From an uncultured Varibaculum sp. (GTDB lineage: Bacteria; Actinomycetota; Actinomycetes; Actinomycetales; Actinomycetaceae): a stretch of DNA of 64,000 nucleotides. The translations under genes and the position numbers were made by a program. The stretch covers positions 40,637-104,636 of the forward strand of contig NZ_CABTZZ010000001.1 of assembly GCF_902489465.1 (NCBI RefSeq), written 5' to 3'. Position 1 is the first letter of the stretch. Each line of letters opens with the position of its first letter. This document shows positions 34,028-43,515 of the stretch, in pieces. The notes under the pieces are model-generated. The model made no database searches and was not told where the DNA came from. It saw only the letters and a list, made by a program, of their open reading frames with translations.

Positions 34028-35812
34028 TTGCTCAGAACGCATGACGCGGGAACTCTAAACCGCGACCTGGTGGGACAAACAGTAGAACTTGCGGGATGGC
34101 TGGATCGCCGCCGTGATCATGGGGGAGTGTGCTTCATTGATTTACGGGACGCTTCCGGGGTGGCGCAGGTAGTTATTCATGACGAAAAAATCGCTCATGA
34201 GCTGCGCAGCGAATATGTTCTGCGGATCAAAGGCGAGGTACATCCCCGCCCGGAGGGCAACGAAAACCCGGAACTGCCTACCGGCGAAATTGAGGTTTAC
34301 GCCGATGAAGTTGAGGTATTGAACCCGGCAGCGGCACTACCTTTCCAGGTTTCGGTACATGCGGAGGATTCTGGGAAAGTTGGTGAGGACGCCCGCCTGA
34401 AATATCGTTACCTGGATTTGCGCCGTCCGGAGATGCAAAAGCGTTTGCGTCTGCGCTCCCAGGTTTCTAAAGTCACTCGCGATACTTTAAATTCTCTAGG
34501 TTTCGTGGAGATTGAAACCCCGACTTTGACCCGTTCTACTCCCGAGGGCGCGCGGGACTTCTTGGTTCCAGCTCGCCTAGCCCCGGGCTCTTGGTATGCC
34601 TTGCCTCAGTCTCCCCAGCTATTTAAACAGCTACTGATGGTGGCGGGAATGGAACGCTACTATCAGATTGCCCGCTGCTACCGCGACGAAGACTTCCGCG
34701 CTGATCGCCAGCCAGAGTTTACCCAGCTGGACGTGGAAATGAGTTTCGTTAAGCAAGAGGACGTTATTGAAGTAGCTGAACAGGTACTCACTAACATCTT
34801 CCAGCTGATTGATGTCAATATCGAAACCCCGATTCCCCATATGACTTACGCGGATGCGATGGCGCGGTTCGGCACTGACAAACCAGATTTACGCTTCGGT
34901 CTGGAACTTACTGACCTGACTGATTACTTCAAAGACACCCCCTTTAGGGTGTTTGCCAATGCCGACTATGTGGGCGCAGTCGTGATGCCGGGAGGTGCCT
35001 CCCAGCCGCGGCGGACTTTCGATAAGTGGCAAGATTGGGCGCGTTCGCGTGGCGGTAAAGGACTGGCCTACGTAAAGGTAGAAGAGGACGGCACTTTGTC
35101 GGGGCCGGTAGCGAAGAACCTCACGGATTCGGAGCGCGAGGGACTAGCTGAGGCAACCGGTGCTAAACCGGGGGATTGTATTTTCTTTGGCGCCGGCAAG
35201 ATTGATGAAGCCCGCGCCCTCCTGGGGGCAGCACGCCTGGAAATCGGCGCCCGCTGCAACCTGCTAGACCCGAATGAATGGAAGTTCGTGTGGGTGGTTG
35301 ACGCTCCATTGTTTAAGCCTTCCGCGGCCGCGAAAGCGGAAGGGGACGTGGCGCTGGGAGGTTCTGCTTGGACAGCGGTGCACCACGCCTTTACTTCTCC
35401 TAAACCGGAATGGCTTGACCGCTTCGAGGAAGATCCGGGTAATGCCCTGGCCTACGCCTACGATATTGTGCTTAACGGTAATGAAATCGGAGGCGGCTCT
35501 ATCCGTATCCACCGCCGCGACGTACAGGAACGTATTTTCAAGGTGATGGGATTGTCGCCGGAGGCAGCCCAAGAAAAGTTTGGGTTCTTGCTGAATGCCT
35601 TCAAGTATGGGGCTCCTCCACACGGCGGAATCGCGTTCGGTTGGGATCGGATCGTGTCTTTGATGACCCATGCGGATTCGATTCGCGACGTTATTGCCTT
35701 CCCCAAGTCCGGGGGTGGCTACGATCCGCTAACCGATGCTCCGGCACCAATTACGCCCGAACAGCGTAAAGAGAGCGGGGTTGACTTCGTTCCAGAGGAT
35801 GAAGAAGACTAA
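34028..35812 (+). CDS. aspS: aspartyl-tRNA synthetase
   Basis: AspS charges tRNA(Asp), possibly also tRNA(Asn) if this lineage uses the transamidation route; this cannot be read by eye. An N-terminal OB-fold anticodon domain (LVGQTVELAGWLDRRRDHGG), class II motif 2 (ARCYRDEDFRADRQPEFTQLD), a bacterial insertion (GAD) domain at about 285-415, and motif 3 (GIAFGWDRIV) are visible. The family N-terminus begins with MLRTHDAG, so TTG at 34028 is preferred; it follows AGGAAAGGAA. An ATG at 34010 would add six residues. A strong hairpin terminator follows. Confidence 0.95.
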   Translation: MLRTHDAGTLNRDLVGQTVELAGWLDRRRDHGGVCFIDLRDASGVAQVVIHDEKIAHELRSEYVLRIKGEVHPRPEGNENPELPTGEIEVYADEVEVLNPAAALPFQVSVHAEDSGKVGEDARLKYRYLDLRRPEMQKRLRLRSQVSKVTRDTLNSLGFVEIETPTLTRSTPEGARDFLVPARLAPGSWYALPQSPQLFKQLLMVAGMERYYQIARCYRDEDFRADRQPEFTQLDVEMSFVKQEDVIEVAEQVLTNIFQLIDVNIETPIPHMTYADAMARFGTDKPDLRFGLELTDLTDYFKDTPFRVFANADYVGAVVMPGGASQPRRTFDKWQDWARSRGGKGLAYVKVEEDGTLSGPVAKNLTDSEREGLAEATGAKPGDCIFFGAGKIDEARALLGAARLEIGARCNLLDPNEWKFVWVVDAPLFKPSAAAKAEGDVALGGSAWTAVHHAFTSPKPEWLDRFEEDPGNALAYAYDIVLNGNEIGGGSIRIHRRDVQERIFKVMGLSPEAAQEKFGFLLNAFKYGAPPHGGIAFGWDRIVSLMTHADSIRDVIAFPKSGGGYDPLTDAPAPITPEQRKESGVDFVPEDEED

Positions 35813-35830
35813 CCTCGCTAAAAACATGGA

Positions 35831-35863
35831 GGCCGCCCCTACCTGGTAGGGGCGGCCTGGTTT
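35831..35863 (+). terminator. terminator between convergent aspS and BASS transporter
   Basis: GGCCGCCCCTACC (35831-35843) pairs with GGTAGGGGCGGCC (35845-35857), a GC-rich perfect inverted repeat of 13 bases with one base between, then TGGTTT. It lies in the 77-base gap between two genes pointing at each other. The T-tract is weak. Confidence 0.7.
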
Positions 35864-35889
35864 ATGTACTACCCGCCTGACAGCTTAGA

Positions 35890-36858
35890 TTAAGCGGGTT
35901 TAGCAGCCAGGCGGCGCGCCAAAACTGCGCACACCAGTAACTGAAATTGGTGAAATACAATCACCGGGATAGTCACCGCCGCCACGGTAGCGGGCGGGAA
36001 AATAATGGCTGCCATGGGCAGGCCAGTAGCCAGGGATTTTTTGGATCCGCACATCAAAAGCACGATCCGGTCTCGGCGCTCTAAGGATAGCCAGCGTCCC
36101 AGATTCCAGGTGAGGGTGAGCATAATTGCCAGCACTACCAGGCATTGCGCCAGCAGTAATCCCACTTGGGGGGCCGAGATTTTTTGCCAAAGGCCGCCGG
36201 CAGTGGCTCCGCAAACTGCAGAGGCTACGATCGCCAAAATGGTACCGGTATCGGTGGCTTTGGTAAGCGCGCGATGCTCATTTAACCACTTTCCGATATA
36301 GCGGTGCACTAGCTGCCCTAAAACAAAAGGCAGTAACAGTTGCAACAGCACGTTTACTACCCGTGCGGCCTCGATTCCGCTGGATCTACCCATCACCATG
36401 AACACTAGGGCGGGGGTGAGAATAATGCCGGCGATATTAGAGATGGTGGCAGAGCAAACGGCTCCCGCGATGTTTCCGCCGGCAATAGAAGTAAAAGTTA
36501 CCGAGGACTGTACCGTAGAGGGAAGCAAAGTTAAGTAGAGGGTTCCCAGGGCGAAAACCGGTCCCAAGAGCTTCAGATCTAGCGGGTGCATTACCATCCC
36601 CAGCAACGGGAAAAGCACGAAGGTGGAAAGCGCAACTGCGCCTTGCAGACGCCAGTTCTTTAACCCTTCCCAGATTTCTTTAGTAGATAGGCGCGCCCCG
36701 TAGAGAAAAAACAGCAACACGATTAAGGCGTTTCCCAAATAGCTCAGGGCGCTAACCACCACCGCAGGTACGGGAATCAGGATCCCGAGCACCAAAATCG
36801 CCAGGATGGAAAGGATAAAGGGATCTAGGAATCGGCTTAACCGTTGCTTTACGCTCAC
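35890..36858 (-). CDS. bile acid:sodium symporter family transporter
   Basis: This 322-residue membrane protein has nine or ten hydrophobic segments over its whole length and matches the YfeH/SBF-like branch of the BASS superfamily. Indications are the N-terminal LDPFILSILAILVLGILIP, the GTLYLTLLPSTVQSSVTFTSIAGGN motif region, and LLMCGSKKSLATGLPMA. These are sodium-coupled carriers of organic anions. The physiological substrate is unknown; bile acid is unlikely to be the real one. The start is GTG at 36858. It is convergent with aspS. Confidence 0.88.
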   Translation of the reverse strand: MSVKQRLSRFLDPFILSILAILVLGILIPVPAVVVSALSYLGNALIVLLFFLYGARLSTKEIWEGLKNWRLQGAVALSTFVLFPLLGMVMHPLDLKLLGPVFALGTLYLTLLPSTVQSSVTFTSIAGGNIAGAVCSATISNIAGIILTPALVFMVMGRSSGIEAARVVNVLLQLLLPFVLGQLVHRYIGKWLNEHRALTKATDTGTILAIVASAVCGATAGGLWQKISAPQVGLLLAQCLVVLAIMLTLTWNLGRWLSLERRDRIVLLMCGSKKSLATGLPMAAIIFPPATVAAVTIPVIVFHQFQLLVCAVLARRLAAKPA

Positions 36859-36966
36859 CCAACCAAGATACCGGGGGAGAGCACAGGTGGTCTAACCTAC
36901 CCCAAAGGTTGGGGGCTCTCCTAATAGCCAGAGAATAATGTCAAGAGCGATCGGTCTTAAGTGGGG

Positions 36967-37293
36967 TTAGCAATCGGCGAACGTGCCTACCACTGGAAAC
37001 CAGTCCCGCACCGTGATGCTTTTTACCATCCCTGCCTGCACATAGGGGTCGTCTTCTAAGATCTGCTTAGCTTCTTCCGCGTCGCGAGCTAGCATAATGG
37101 TCAGCGATCCCTGTTCCTGTGAGCTGGTGGTTCTGCCGCTAGAAAGTACCATACCCAGGCTGTTTAGTCGGTGCATAAAGGCACGATGATCGGCGCGGAT
37201 CTCGTTTTTAAGTCCCACTAGCTGGGGATCATAGTCGTAGAGGACTATGTAAAGACTCATTCCCTGATTATCTTCGTGTCCTGGAGTGGTCAT
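36967..37293 (-). CDS. YciI family protein
   Basis: A YciI-like ferredoxin-fold protein of 108 residues. The core runs SLYIVLYDYDPQ, RADHRAFMHRLNSLGMVLSSG, ILEDDPYVQAGMVKSITVRDW, with the conserved His (RADHRAF) and Asp (EDDPYV) typical of the family. Function of most members is unknown. The start is ATG at 37293, preceded on the same strand by GGGAGGTAACG, a perfect ribosome binding site; an in-frame upstream ATG would give 125 residues without such a site. Confidence 0.85.
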   Translation of the reverse strand: MTTPGHEDNQGMSLYIVLYDYDPQLVGLKNEIRADHRAFMHRLNSLGMVLSSGRTTSSQEQGSLTIMLARDAEEAKQILEDDPYVQAGMVKSITVRDWFPVVGTFADC

Positions 37294-37387
37294 CGTTACC
37301 TCCCTATAGCGCCGTGGTATCCGAAAGTAGCCTTTAAATACCAACTGTTTCTACTTTACCGCAGGATTTACCTTAAGGTGCGGATTG

Positions 37388-38203
37388 TTAGGACGCCGAT
37401 AGTTCTTGATCCCGGGCTACCGCCGCATTTACCGCGGCACGGGCAGCTGCCGAAAAACCGGCATCTTCCATAGCTAATAGGCCGGCTACGGTAGTGCCCG
37501 CCGGGGAGCACACTTGATCCACTAACGCCTGGGGATTTAAACCTTGGGGCAGATTCTCGAGGACGTTTTGTGCTGAACCAGCTACTGCCTGCGCCACTAT
37601 CCGGGTAGCTTCCTCTTTCTTAAAACCGTGGGCGACCCCGGCCTGCGCGAGGGCATCAATGAATCGGTAGATCCAGGCAGGCGAACACCCGGCAAGGGCG
37701 GCAAAAGCGGCGAAATGATCTTCCGGTACCAGCGCGGTTTTACCTATGGCATCGAACATGGCGCGCACTTCACTGAGGGCGTCGTCGCTAACGTACTGGT
37801 TAGCAGCAATCCCGGACATGGACTGGTTGATTTGCGCATTCACATTCGGCATTACCCGCACCACTGGGGTTTGTGCCGGTAGATGCGCTTCGATGGCAGC
37901 CAGCGGTTTCCCGGCAGCCACCGAGATCACTACCGGTTTCGCGGCGAGGGCGTCGCCTAGTTCATCCAGTAAAGGTGCAATCATATAGGGCTTTACCCCT
38001 AGAAGTAGGTATTTTGCCTGCCGAGCTACGGTGGCGGCGTCCGGGGCTATGGGGAGGGAAAACTCGTCCTCGAGGGAGCGCATGCGTTCGCGGGTACGGT
38101 TGAACGCCAAAATGTCGGCTGCCTGCATCTTTCCGGAGGATAGTAGGCCGCGCACGATCGCGCCTCCCATAGCGCCAACTCCGATAACCCCTAACTTCAC
38201 CAT
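37388..38203 (-). CDS. proC: pyrroline-5-carboxylate reductase
   Basis: ProC reduces 1-pyrroline-5-carboxylate to proline with NAD(P)H. The N-terminal Rossmann motif GVIGVGAMGGAIVRGLL (residues 4-20), the central VISVAAGKPLAAIE and VRVMPNVNAQINQSMSG, and the C-terminal VCSPAGTTVAGLLAME are the family signatures. At 271 residues it is complete. The ATG at 38203 follows TTTAGGAGGACGC. It faces away from the ileS T-box. Confidence 0.95.
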   Translation of the reverse strand: MVKLGVIGVGAMGGAIVRGLLSSGKMQAADILAFNRTRERMRSLEDEFSLPIAPDAATVARQAKYLLLGVKPYMIAPLLDELGDALAAKPVVISVAAGKPLAAIEAHLPAQTPVVRVMPNVNAQINQSMSGIAANQYVSDDALSEVRAMFDAIGKTALVPEDHFAAFAALAGCSPAWIYRFIDALAQAGVAHGFKKEEATRIVAQAVAGSAQNVLENLPQGLNPQALVDQVCSPAGTTVAGLLAMEDAGFSAAARAAVNAAVARDQELSAS

Positions 38204-38284
38204 GCGTCCTCCTAAAAAGTGATTTTTAATAACTGTTCTTATCCTAGCGCGGACAAAATTTAAAGAAATAGCTAAACGGGTTAT

Positions 38285-38478
38285 GCTGTGGGAAGTGGCG
38301 TTGATCCGGCTATCACCGAGGAGCCTCTGGAAGAACCCTGATAGCAGGTAGTAGAACCAGACGGGTAAGCCCGTAATAGCCGTTAATGAGACCCATATTT
38401 TGGGTGAAGCGGGGTGGTACCGCGGGGCTGGAAAGCCTTCGTCCCGGCACTGGCAGTAACGGCTCTACATAGGTGAGG
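38285..38478 (+). promoter_or_regulatory. T-box riboswitch of ileS (translational type)
   Basis: The conserved T-box sequence GGTGGTACCGCGG is at 38413-38425, followed by CTTCGTCCC (38438-38446), the usual partner of the antisequestrator stem. The 5' part (TTGATCCGGCTATCACCGAG, 38301-38320) resembles the ultrashort stem I of actinobacterial ileS T-boxes and offers ATC isoleucine codons as specifier. No T-run follows GTCCC, and the ileS ribosome binding site (AGGTGAGG, 38471-38478) lies shortly downstream, so control is probably of translation: uncharged tRNA(Ile) would expose the site. TATGCT at 38283-38288 may be the -10 box. Confidence 0.93.
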
Positions 38479-38484
38479 TTTAAC

Positions 38485-41400
38485 GTGGGCTACTATCCGC
38501 GGCATAAAGATGGCGATGTTTCCGCCAATCCGTCTTTTCCCCAGCTAGAGGAAAAGACTTTGAAATATTGGAAGCAGAACGACACTTTCCGCAAGTCAAT
38601 TGCCCAAAGAGATGCGGGGGATGCGGGAACTAACGAGTTCGTGTTTTATGACGGCCCGCCTTTTGCTAACGGCTTGCCGCACTATGGGCATTTGCTGACC
38701 GGATACGTAAAAGATGTGGTGGGACGCTACCAGACCATGCAAGGCCACCGGGTGGAGCGGCGTTTTGGCTGGGACACTCACGGTCTGCCGGCAGAGTTAG
38801 AAGCAGAACGCATTCTGGAGATTGAAGACAAATCTGAGATCGAAGGCCCGGGCGGTATCGGGATTGAAAAGTTTAACCAGACCTGTCGGGAATCAGTGCT
38901 GCGCTACACCAAAGAGTGGGAAGAATACGTTACCCGCCAGGCACGCTGGGTAGATTTCGATAACGACTACAAGACCCTAGACGTTAACTATATGGAGTCA
39001 GTGATCTGGGCGTTTAAGCAGCTCTATGAGAAGGGTTTGGCCTATGAGGGTTTCCGGGTATTGCCCTATTGTTGGAATGACCAGACTCCGCTGTCTAACC
39101 ATGAATTGAAAATGGATGACGATATTTATCAGGATCGTCAAGACAATACTGTGACTGTGGGGCTGCGCCTGGAAACTGGGGAACTGGCGCTGGTTTGGAC
39201 CACTACCCCTTGGACGCTGCCCTCTAACTTGGCAATCGCAGTCGGCCCAGAGATTACCTATGTAACCGTGCAGGTAGACCCGGATTTAGAGTCGCCGGTT
39301 GCTGGGGAAAAAGTTATTATTGCGCGTGACCTTTTGTCTGCCTACGTTAAAGAGCTGGGTGAAGATCCGCAAATCGTGGCAGAATATCCCGGTTCTAAGC
39401 TGGTGGGACGCTCCTATGAACCGATTTTTGATTACTACAAAAACCAGCTGGGTGAGGGCGAAACCCCCGGGGCTAAGGCCTATCACGTGCTGGCGGCAGA
39501 CTTTGTAACCACTACTGACGGTACCGGGCTGGTACACCAGGCTCCCTACGGCGAAGACGATATGATCCTGTTAACCGCCAATGGGATTAACGCCGTGACC
39601 CCGGTAGATGATGCCGGGCTGTTTACTGCGGAGGTTCCCGACTATCAAGGGATGCAGATTTTTGATGCCAATAAACAGATTATTCGCGACTTCCGGCTGG
39701 GTAACGAGGACGACCAAGGCCCCTTGGCACGCACCCCGAAAGAAAAACGGGCAGTTCTGGTGCGCCAACAGTCCTTTGTCCACTCTTATCCGCACTGTTG
39801 GCGTTGCCGCAAACCCCTAATCTATAAACCGGTTTCCTCTTGGTTCGTAAAAGTCACGGACTTCCGCGAGCGTATGGTGGAACTAAACCAGCAGATCGAC
39901 TGGGTACCTGAACATATTAAGGATGGACAGTTCGGTAAATGGCTGGAGGGCGCTCGCGACTGGTCGATTTCGCGTAACCGGTTCTGGGGTAGCCCCATTC
40001 CGGTATGGAAGTCTGATGATCCGGCTTATCCGCGCGTAGATGTCTATGGTTCGCTGGAGGAACTAGAAAAAGATTTCGGGGTAGAAGTTAAAGATCTCCA
40101 CCGGCCATTTATCGACACTTTGGTGCGTCCTAACCCGGATGATCCCACCGGTAAATCTATGATGCGGCGCATTCCGGACGTGTTGGACTGCTGGTTCGAT
40201 TCGGGATCAATGCCCTATGCGCAGGTGCATTACCCCTTCGAGAATCAGCAATGGTTCGAGGATCACTATCCCGGTGATTTCATTGTGGAGTATATCGGGC
40301 AGACCCGCGGATGGTTCTACCTGCTGCACGTGCTGGCCACGGCGCTGTTCGATCGTCCGGCTTTCACTTCCTGTGTTTCCCACGGGATTGTGCTCGGCGA
40401 TGATGGCCGTAAAATGTCGAAGTCGCTACGTAACTATCCGGATGTTAATGAAGTATTCGACACCTACGGTTCGGATGCGATGCGTTGGTTCCTAATGTCC
40501 TCCCCGGTGGTGCGGGGCGGAAACCTGGTGGTAAAGAGCGAGGGGATCCGCGACACGGTGCGCCACGTGATTTTGCCACTCTGGAATATCTATTATTTCT
40601 TCGCCCTCTACGCTGGTTCTTGCAATAAAGGTGCCGGTTATCAGGCGAAAGCCTGGGATCTAGCGGATCCCAAGACCCTGGAGCAGCTGGGAGTAATGGA
40701 TCGCTACCTGTTGGCACGTACCCGTAACCTAGCGCTAAATGTTAAAGAGCTGCTGGATAACTACGATATTCCGGGAGCTTGTGAGGCAGTTAGCGAGTAT
40801 CTGGATTTGATGACTAACTGGTATGTGCGTACCTCTCGTGATCGTTTCTGGAATGAGGAGGCCGCCGCTTACGATACGCTTTACACCTGTCTAGAGGTCT
40901 TGATGCGAGTGATGGCACCGCTAGCTCCGCTAGTGAGTGAAGAAATCTGGCGGGGACTGACCGGAGGAGAATCGGTACATCTGTGCGACTATCCGGTAAT
41001 AGCGGATACGGTGGATGACCCGGCTTTGGTGTTAGCTATGGATATGGTGCGCGAAGTGGTTTCGGCGGCGCATTCGCTGCGTAAAACCCATGGTTTGCGG
41101 GTGCGGCAACCGTTGCAGTCCCTAACGGTTGTCGATGATGGTAGCCAAAAACTGGCGGACTTTTCCGATTTGATCGCCGGGGAAGTAAACGTGAAACAGG
41201 TGGTGTTGCAGGTTTCTAGTGAATCGGGTTTGCAGCTGCAGCGGCAAATGAAACTCAATCCCAAAGCCTTCGCTCCCGAGATTCGCAAAGCCACATCCCA
41301 ACTATTTAAGGCGCAAAAGACTGGCCAGTGGCGCGAAGAGGGAGAAACGGTAGTATTCCCCGAAGTACTCATTGCTGGTAAGCCGGTTACCTTAAGTGGA

Positions 41401-41745
41401 GACCAATTCTCGCTGTCTACCACGGTAGAGGTCGAAGCAGGCCAGGTGGCCACGGTGTTAGGCGATGGGGCAGTGGTGGTACTCGATACTGAAATCACCC
41501 CCGAGCTGGAAGCCGAAGGCTATGCCCGCGACTTGGTACGCTCTATTCAAGATGAGCGTAAATCCCAGGATCTACATGTTTCTGACCGTATCGAGTTAGT
41601 GCTGGAAGTTCCCGCAGAAAAAGTCGAAAGTGCTCAGGCTCATGCGCCCATGATCGCCCATGAAGTCTTGGCCACGGAGCTTAAGGTTCAGGCCGGCACG
41701 GATGATGCCGTGAAGATTAATATTACCGCGGTTCATCCGGTATAG
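38485..41745 (+). CDS. ileS: isoleucyl-tRNA synthetase, type 2
   Basis: IleS charges tRNA(Ile) and hydrolyses misactivated valine. The HIGH motif appears as H66-Y-G-H69 and KMSKS as KMSKSLRNYP near 643; HYGH and the 1086-residue length mark the eukaryote-like type 2 enzyme, which is naturally less sensitive to mupirocin. The CP1 editing domain spans about 200-400 (TTPWTLPSN, DGTGLVHQAPYGEDD). A long C-terminal domain follows the anticodon-binding domain. I prefer GTG at 38485, six bases after AGGTGAGG; GTG at 38473 would overlap that site. A translational T-box precedes it. Confidence 0.95.
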   Translation: MGYYPRHKDGDVSANPSFPQLEEKTLKYWKQNDTFRKSIAQRDAGDAGTNEFVFYDGPPFANGLPHYGHLLTGYVKDVVGRYQTMQGHRVERRFGWDTHGLPAELEAERILEIEDKSEIEGPGGIGIEKFNQTCRESVLRYTKEWEEYVTRQARWVDFDNDYKTLDVNYMESVIWAFKQLYEKGLAYEGFRVLPYCWNDQTPLSNHELKMDDDIYQDRQDNTVTVGLRLETGELALVWTTTPWTLPSNLAIAVGPEITYVTVQVDPDLESPVAGEKVIIARDLLSAYVKELGEDPQIVAEYPGSKLVGRSYEPIFDYYKNQLGEGETPGAKAYHVLAADFVTTTDGTGLVHQAPYGEDDMILLTANGINAVTPVDDAGLFTAEVPDYQGMQIFDANKQIIRDFRLGNEDDQGPLARTPKEKRAVLVRQQSFVHSYPHCWRCRKPLIYKPVSSWFVKVTDFRERMVELNQQIDWVPEHIKDGQFGKWLEGARDWSISRNRFWGSPIPVWKSDDPAYPRVDVYGSLEELEKDFGVEVKDLHRPFIDTLVRPNPDDPTGKSMMRRIPDVLDCWFDSGSMPYAQVHYPFENQQWFEDHYPGDFIVEYIGQTRGWFYLLHVLATALFDRPAFTSCVSHGIVLGDDGRKMSKSLRNYPDVNEVFDTYGSDAMRWFLMSSPVVRGGNLVVKSEGIRDTVRHVILPLWNIYYFFALYAGSCNKGAGYQAKAWDLADPKTLEQLGVMDRYLLARTRNLALNVKELLDNYDIPGACEAVSEYLDLMTNWYVRTSRDRFWNEEAAAYDTLYTCLEVLMRVMAPLAPLVSEEIWRGLTGGESVHLCDYPVIADTVDDPALVLAMDMVREVVSAAHSLRKTHGLRVRQPLQSLTVVDDGSQKLADFSDLIAGEVNVKQVVLQVSSESGLQLQRQMKLNPKAFAPEIRKATSQLFKAQKTGQWREEGETVVFPEVLIAGKPVTLSGDQFSLSTTVEVEAGQVATVLGDGAVVVLDTEITPELEAEGYARDLVRSIQDERKSQDLHVSDRIELVLEVPAEKVESAQAHAPMIAHEVLATELKVQAGTDDAVKINITAVHPV

Positions 41746-41773
41746 GTAATATGCCGGACGAAAAGGGGGATTA

Positions 41774-43459
41774 GTGAATAGCCAAGATAGCCAACAGCCG
41801 GCGGTTAACCCGTACGAAGAGATTGCGAAAAACGCTCATGGCGAGAGCGGAGGGATCGATCCCGATCTATTGCCCTATCTGGTGGAAGCCGATCGGCAAG
41901 AACGTATCGATTTGTCGATCAGCGATAACTCCGCAGAGCAGCAAGATAGTGAGCGCCTACGGGAAGTATTGCAGGCGGGCGGGATAGTTTTACCCCAGGA
42001 GATCTCAGATCCTGAAGCCGCAGAAAATGCCGAAAGTGGGCGTGACAGTTCCGAACCTGCAATGGCAGCGGATTCGCCGACTTCTGATGAATCCTTGCAA
42101 GCGGATTTTGAGGTGGCTCAGGTATATGCCCAGATACTCAATCGGCGCCCCGAACATAATATTTCGCCAACTAAGGCACGGATCGAGCGCGCCCTCGACT
42201 ATCTATCTGACCCGCAGCTGTCCTATCCCAGTTTGCATATTGCCGGTACTAACGGGAAAACCTCTACTGCGCGGATCGCTGACAGTCTCTTAAGTGCCCA
42301 GGGTCTGCGGGTTGGACGTTTTACCTCTCCGCACCTAGTTAGCGTGCGAGAGAGAATATCGATTGACGGGGAACCGATCAGCCCCCAGGCATTCTTGCAA
42401 GCCAATCAAGACGTGGAACCGATTATCGCCCTCGCTGATAAAGAGGGCGAAAGCGCCGGGCAAGGTCGTCTTTCTTTCTTTGAATATTTAACCGCCTTAG
42501 CGTTCCAAGCTTTTGCTTCCGCCCCTATCGACGTGGGCGTAATTGAAGTGGGGATGGGGGGACGCTGGGATTCTACCAATGTCCTCGAATCTGCAGTGCA
42601 GGTGATCTGTCCAATTTCTTTTGATCATGAACAATGGCTAGGGGATACGCTTGCGCAGATCGCCCGGGAAAAAGCGGGGATTATTCGACCGGGTGCCACC
42701 GTTATTTGCGCCCCGCAAGCCGAGGAAGCGCTCCAGGTGATTAGGCAGGCTTGCCACGAAAAAGACGCTACCTTGCGCCTATATGGCGAGGACTTCCTCG
42801 TTAGAGAGCAGAAAATGGCGGTTGGGGGACAGGTATTTACCCTGACCACGCCGGCAGCCAGCTATCAAGATCTCTATTTACCGCTCTTTGGTAGTCATCA
42901 GGCAGTAAACGCTGCCCTGGCAATAACAGCCGTAGAGGCGCTGGGGGCAGGCAAAGTACTTTCCGAGGAAGTGTTGGCAGCCGGCCTTGACGCGGCGCGT
43001 TCTCCCGGGCGCCTGGAGGTATTGGGAGGCTCTCCTACGGTTATCGTAGATGCGGCGCATAATCCGGCAGGGGCAGTGGCGCTGCGGTCGGGGATTGAGG
43101 ACGCGTTCGGATTCCAAAAAGTAGTGGGCGTTTTCTCGGCGATGGGCGATAAAAATGTGGAAGGTATCCTCGCGGAAATGGAGCCGTTGCTAGATGCAGT
43201 GGTGACTTTGCCGATGGAGGGAGAGCGCGCCATGGAACCGGTGGAACTGGCGAAAATCGCGGGAGAAGTCTTTGGTGCCGAACAGGCTTTTGCGGCTCCT
43301 AACCTTTTAGACGCGCTAGATCAGGCGGTCTCGTTAACCGAAGAAGGAAATCTCCCGGCTGATGCGGTCGGGATCGTAATCTTCGGTTCGGTAGTTTTGG
43401 CGGGGCAAGCTCGCCAGTTACTCTCCTCCCGGATAAAATCGGAGAATACTTCTCATTGA
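41774..43459 (+). CDS. folC: folylpolyglutamate synthase/dihydrofolate synthase
   Basis: FolC adds glutamate to dihydropteroate and lengthens folate glutamate tails. Mur-ligase-type ATP loop AGTNGKTST near 156-164, DVGVIEVGMGGRWDSTNV, and SFDHEQWLGDT in the central domain; C-terminal domain with VIVDAAHNPAG. The protein is 561 residues, about 110 more than usual, because of an acidic N-terminal extension (rich in Glu, Asp, Ser) before the conserved part starting near 110. The start is GTG at 41774 after AAAGGGGGATTA. It follows ileS by 28 bases, likely in one operon. Confidence 0.94.
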   Translation: MNSQDSQQPAVNPYEEIAKNAHGESGGIDPDLLPYLVEADRQERIDLSISDNSAEQQDSERLREVLQAGGIVLPQEISDPEAAENAESGRDSSEPAMAADSPTSDESLQADFEVAQVYAQILNRRPEHNISPTKARIERALDYLSDPQLSYPSLHIAGTNGKTSTARIADSLLSAQGLRVGRFTSPHLVSVRERISIDGEPISPQAFLQANQDVEPIIALADKEGESAGQGRLSFFEYLTALAFQAFASAPIDVGVIEVGMGGRWDSTNVLESAVQVICPISFDHEQWLGDTLAQIAREKAGIIRPGATVICAPQAEEALQVIRQACHEKDATLRLYGEDFLVREQKMAVGGQVFTLTTPAASYQDLYLPLFGSHQAVNAALAITAVEALGAGKVLSEEVLAAGLDAARSPGRLEVLGGSPTVIVDAAHNPAGAVALRSGIEDAFGFQKVVGVFSAMGDKNVEGILAEMEPLLDAVVTLPMEGERAMEPVELAKIAGEVFGAEQAFAAPNLLDALDQAVSLTEEGNLPADAVGIVIFGSVVLAGQARQLLSSRIKSENTSH

Positions 43460-43515
43460 GGTGGGATATACACAAGTAGTACGCAATCTCTGAATAAATG
43501 TGAAAAGATATTTAA

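Noticed and set aside
33863..34042. the 60-residue N-terminal extension of the helicase
   Set aside because: It would overlap the aspS start and the divergent promoter region; family N-termini fit the ATG at 33862.
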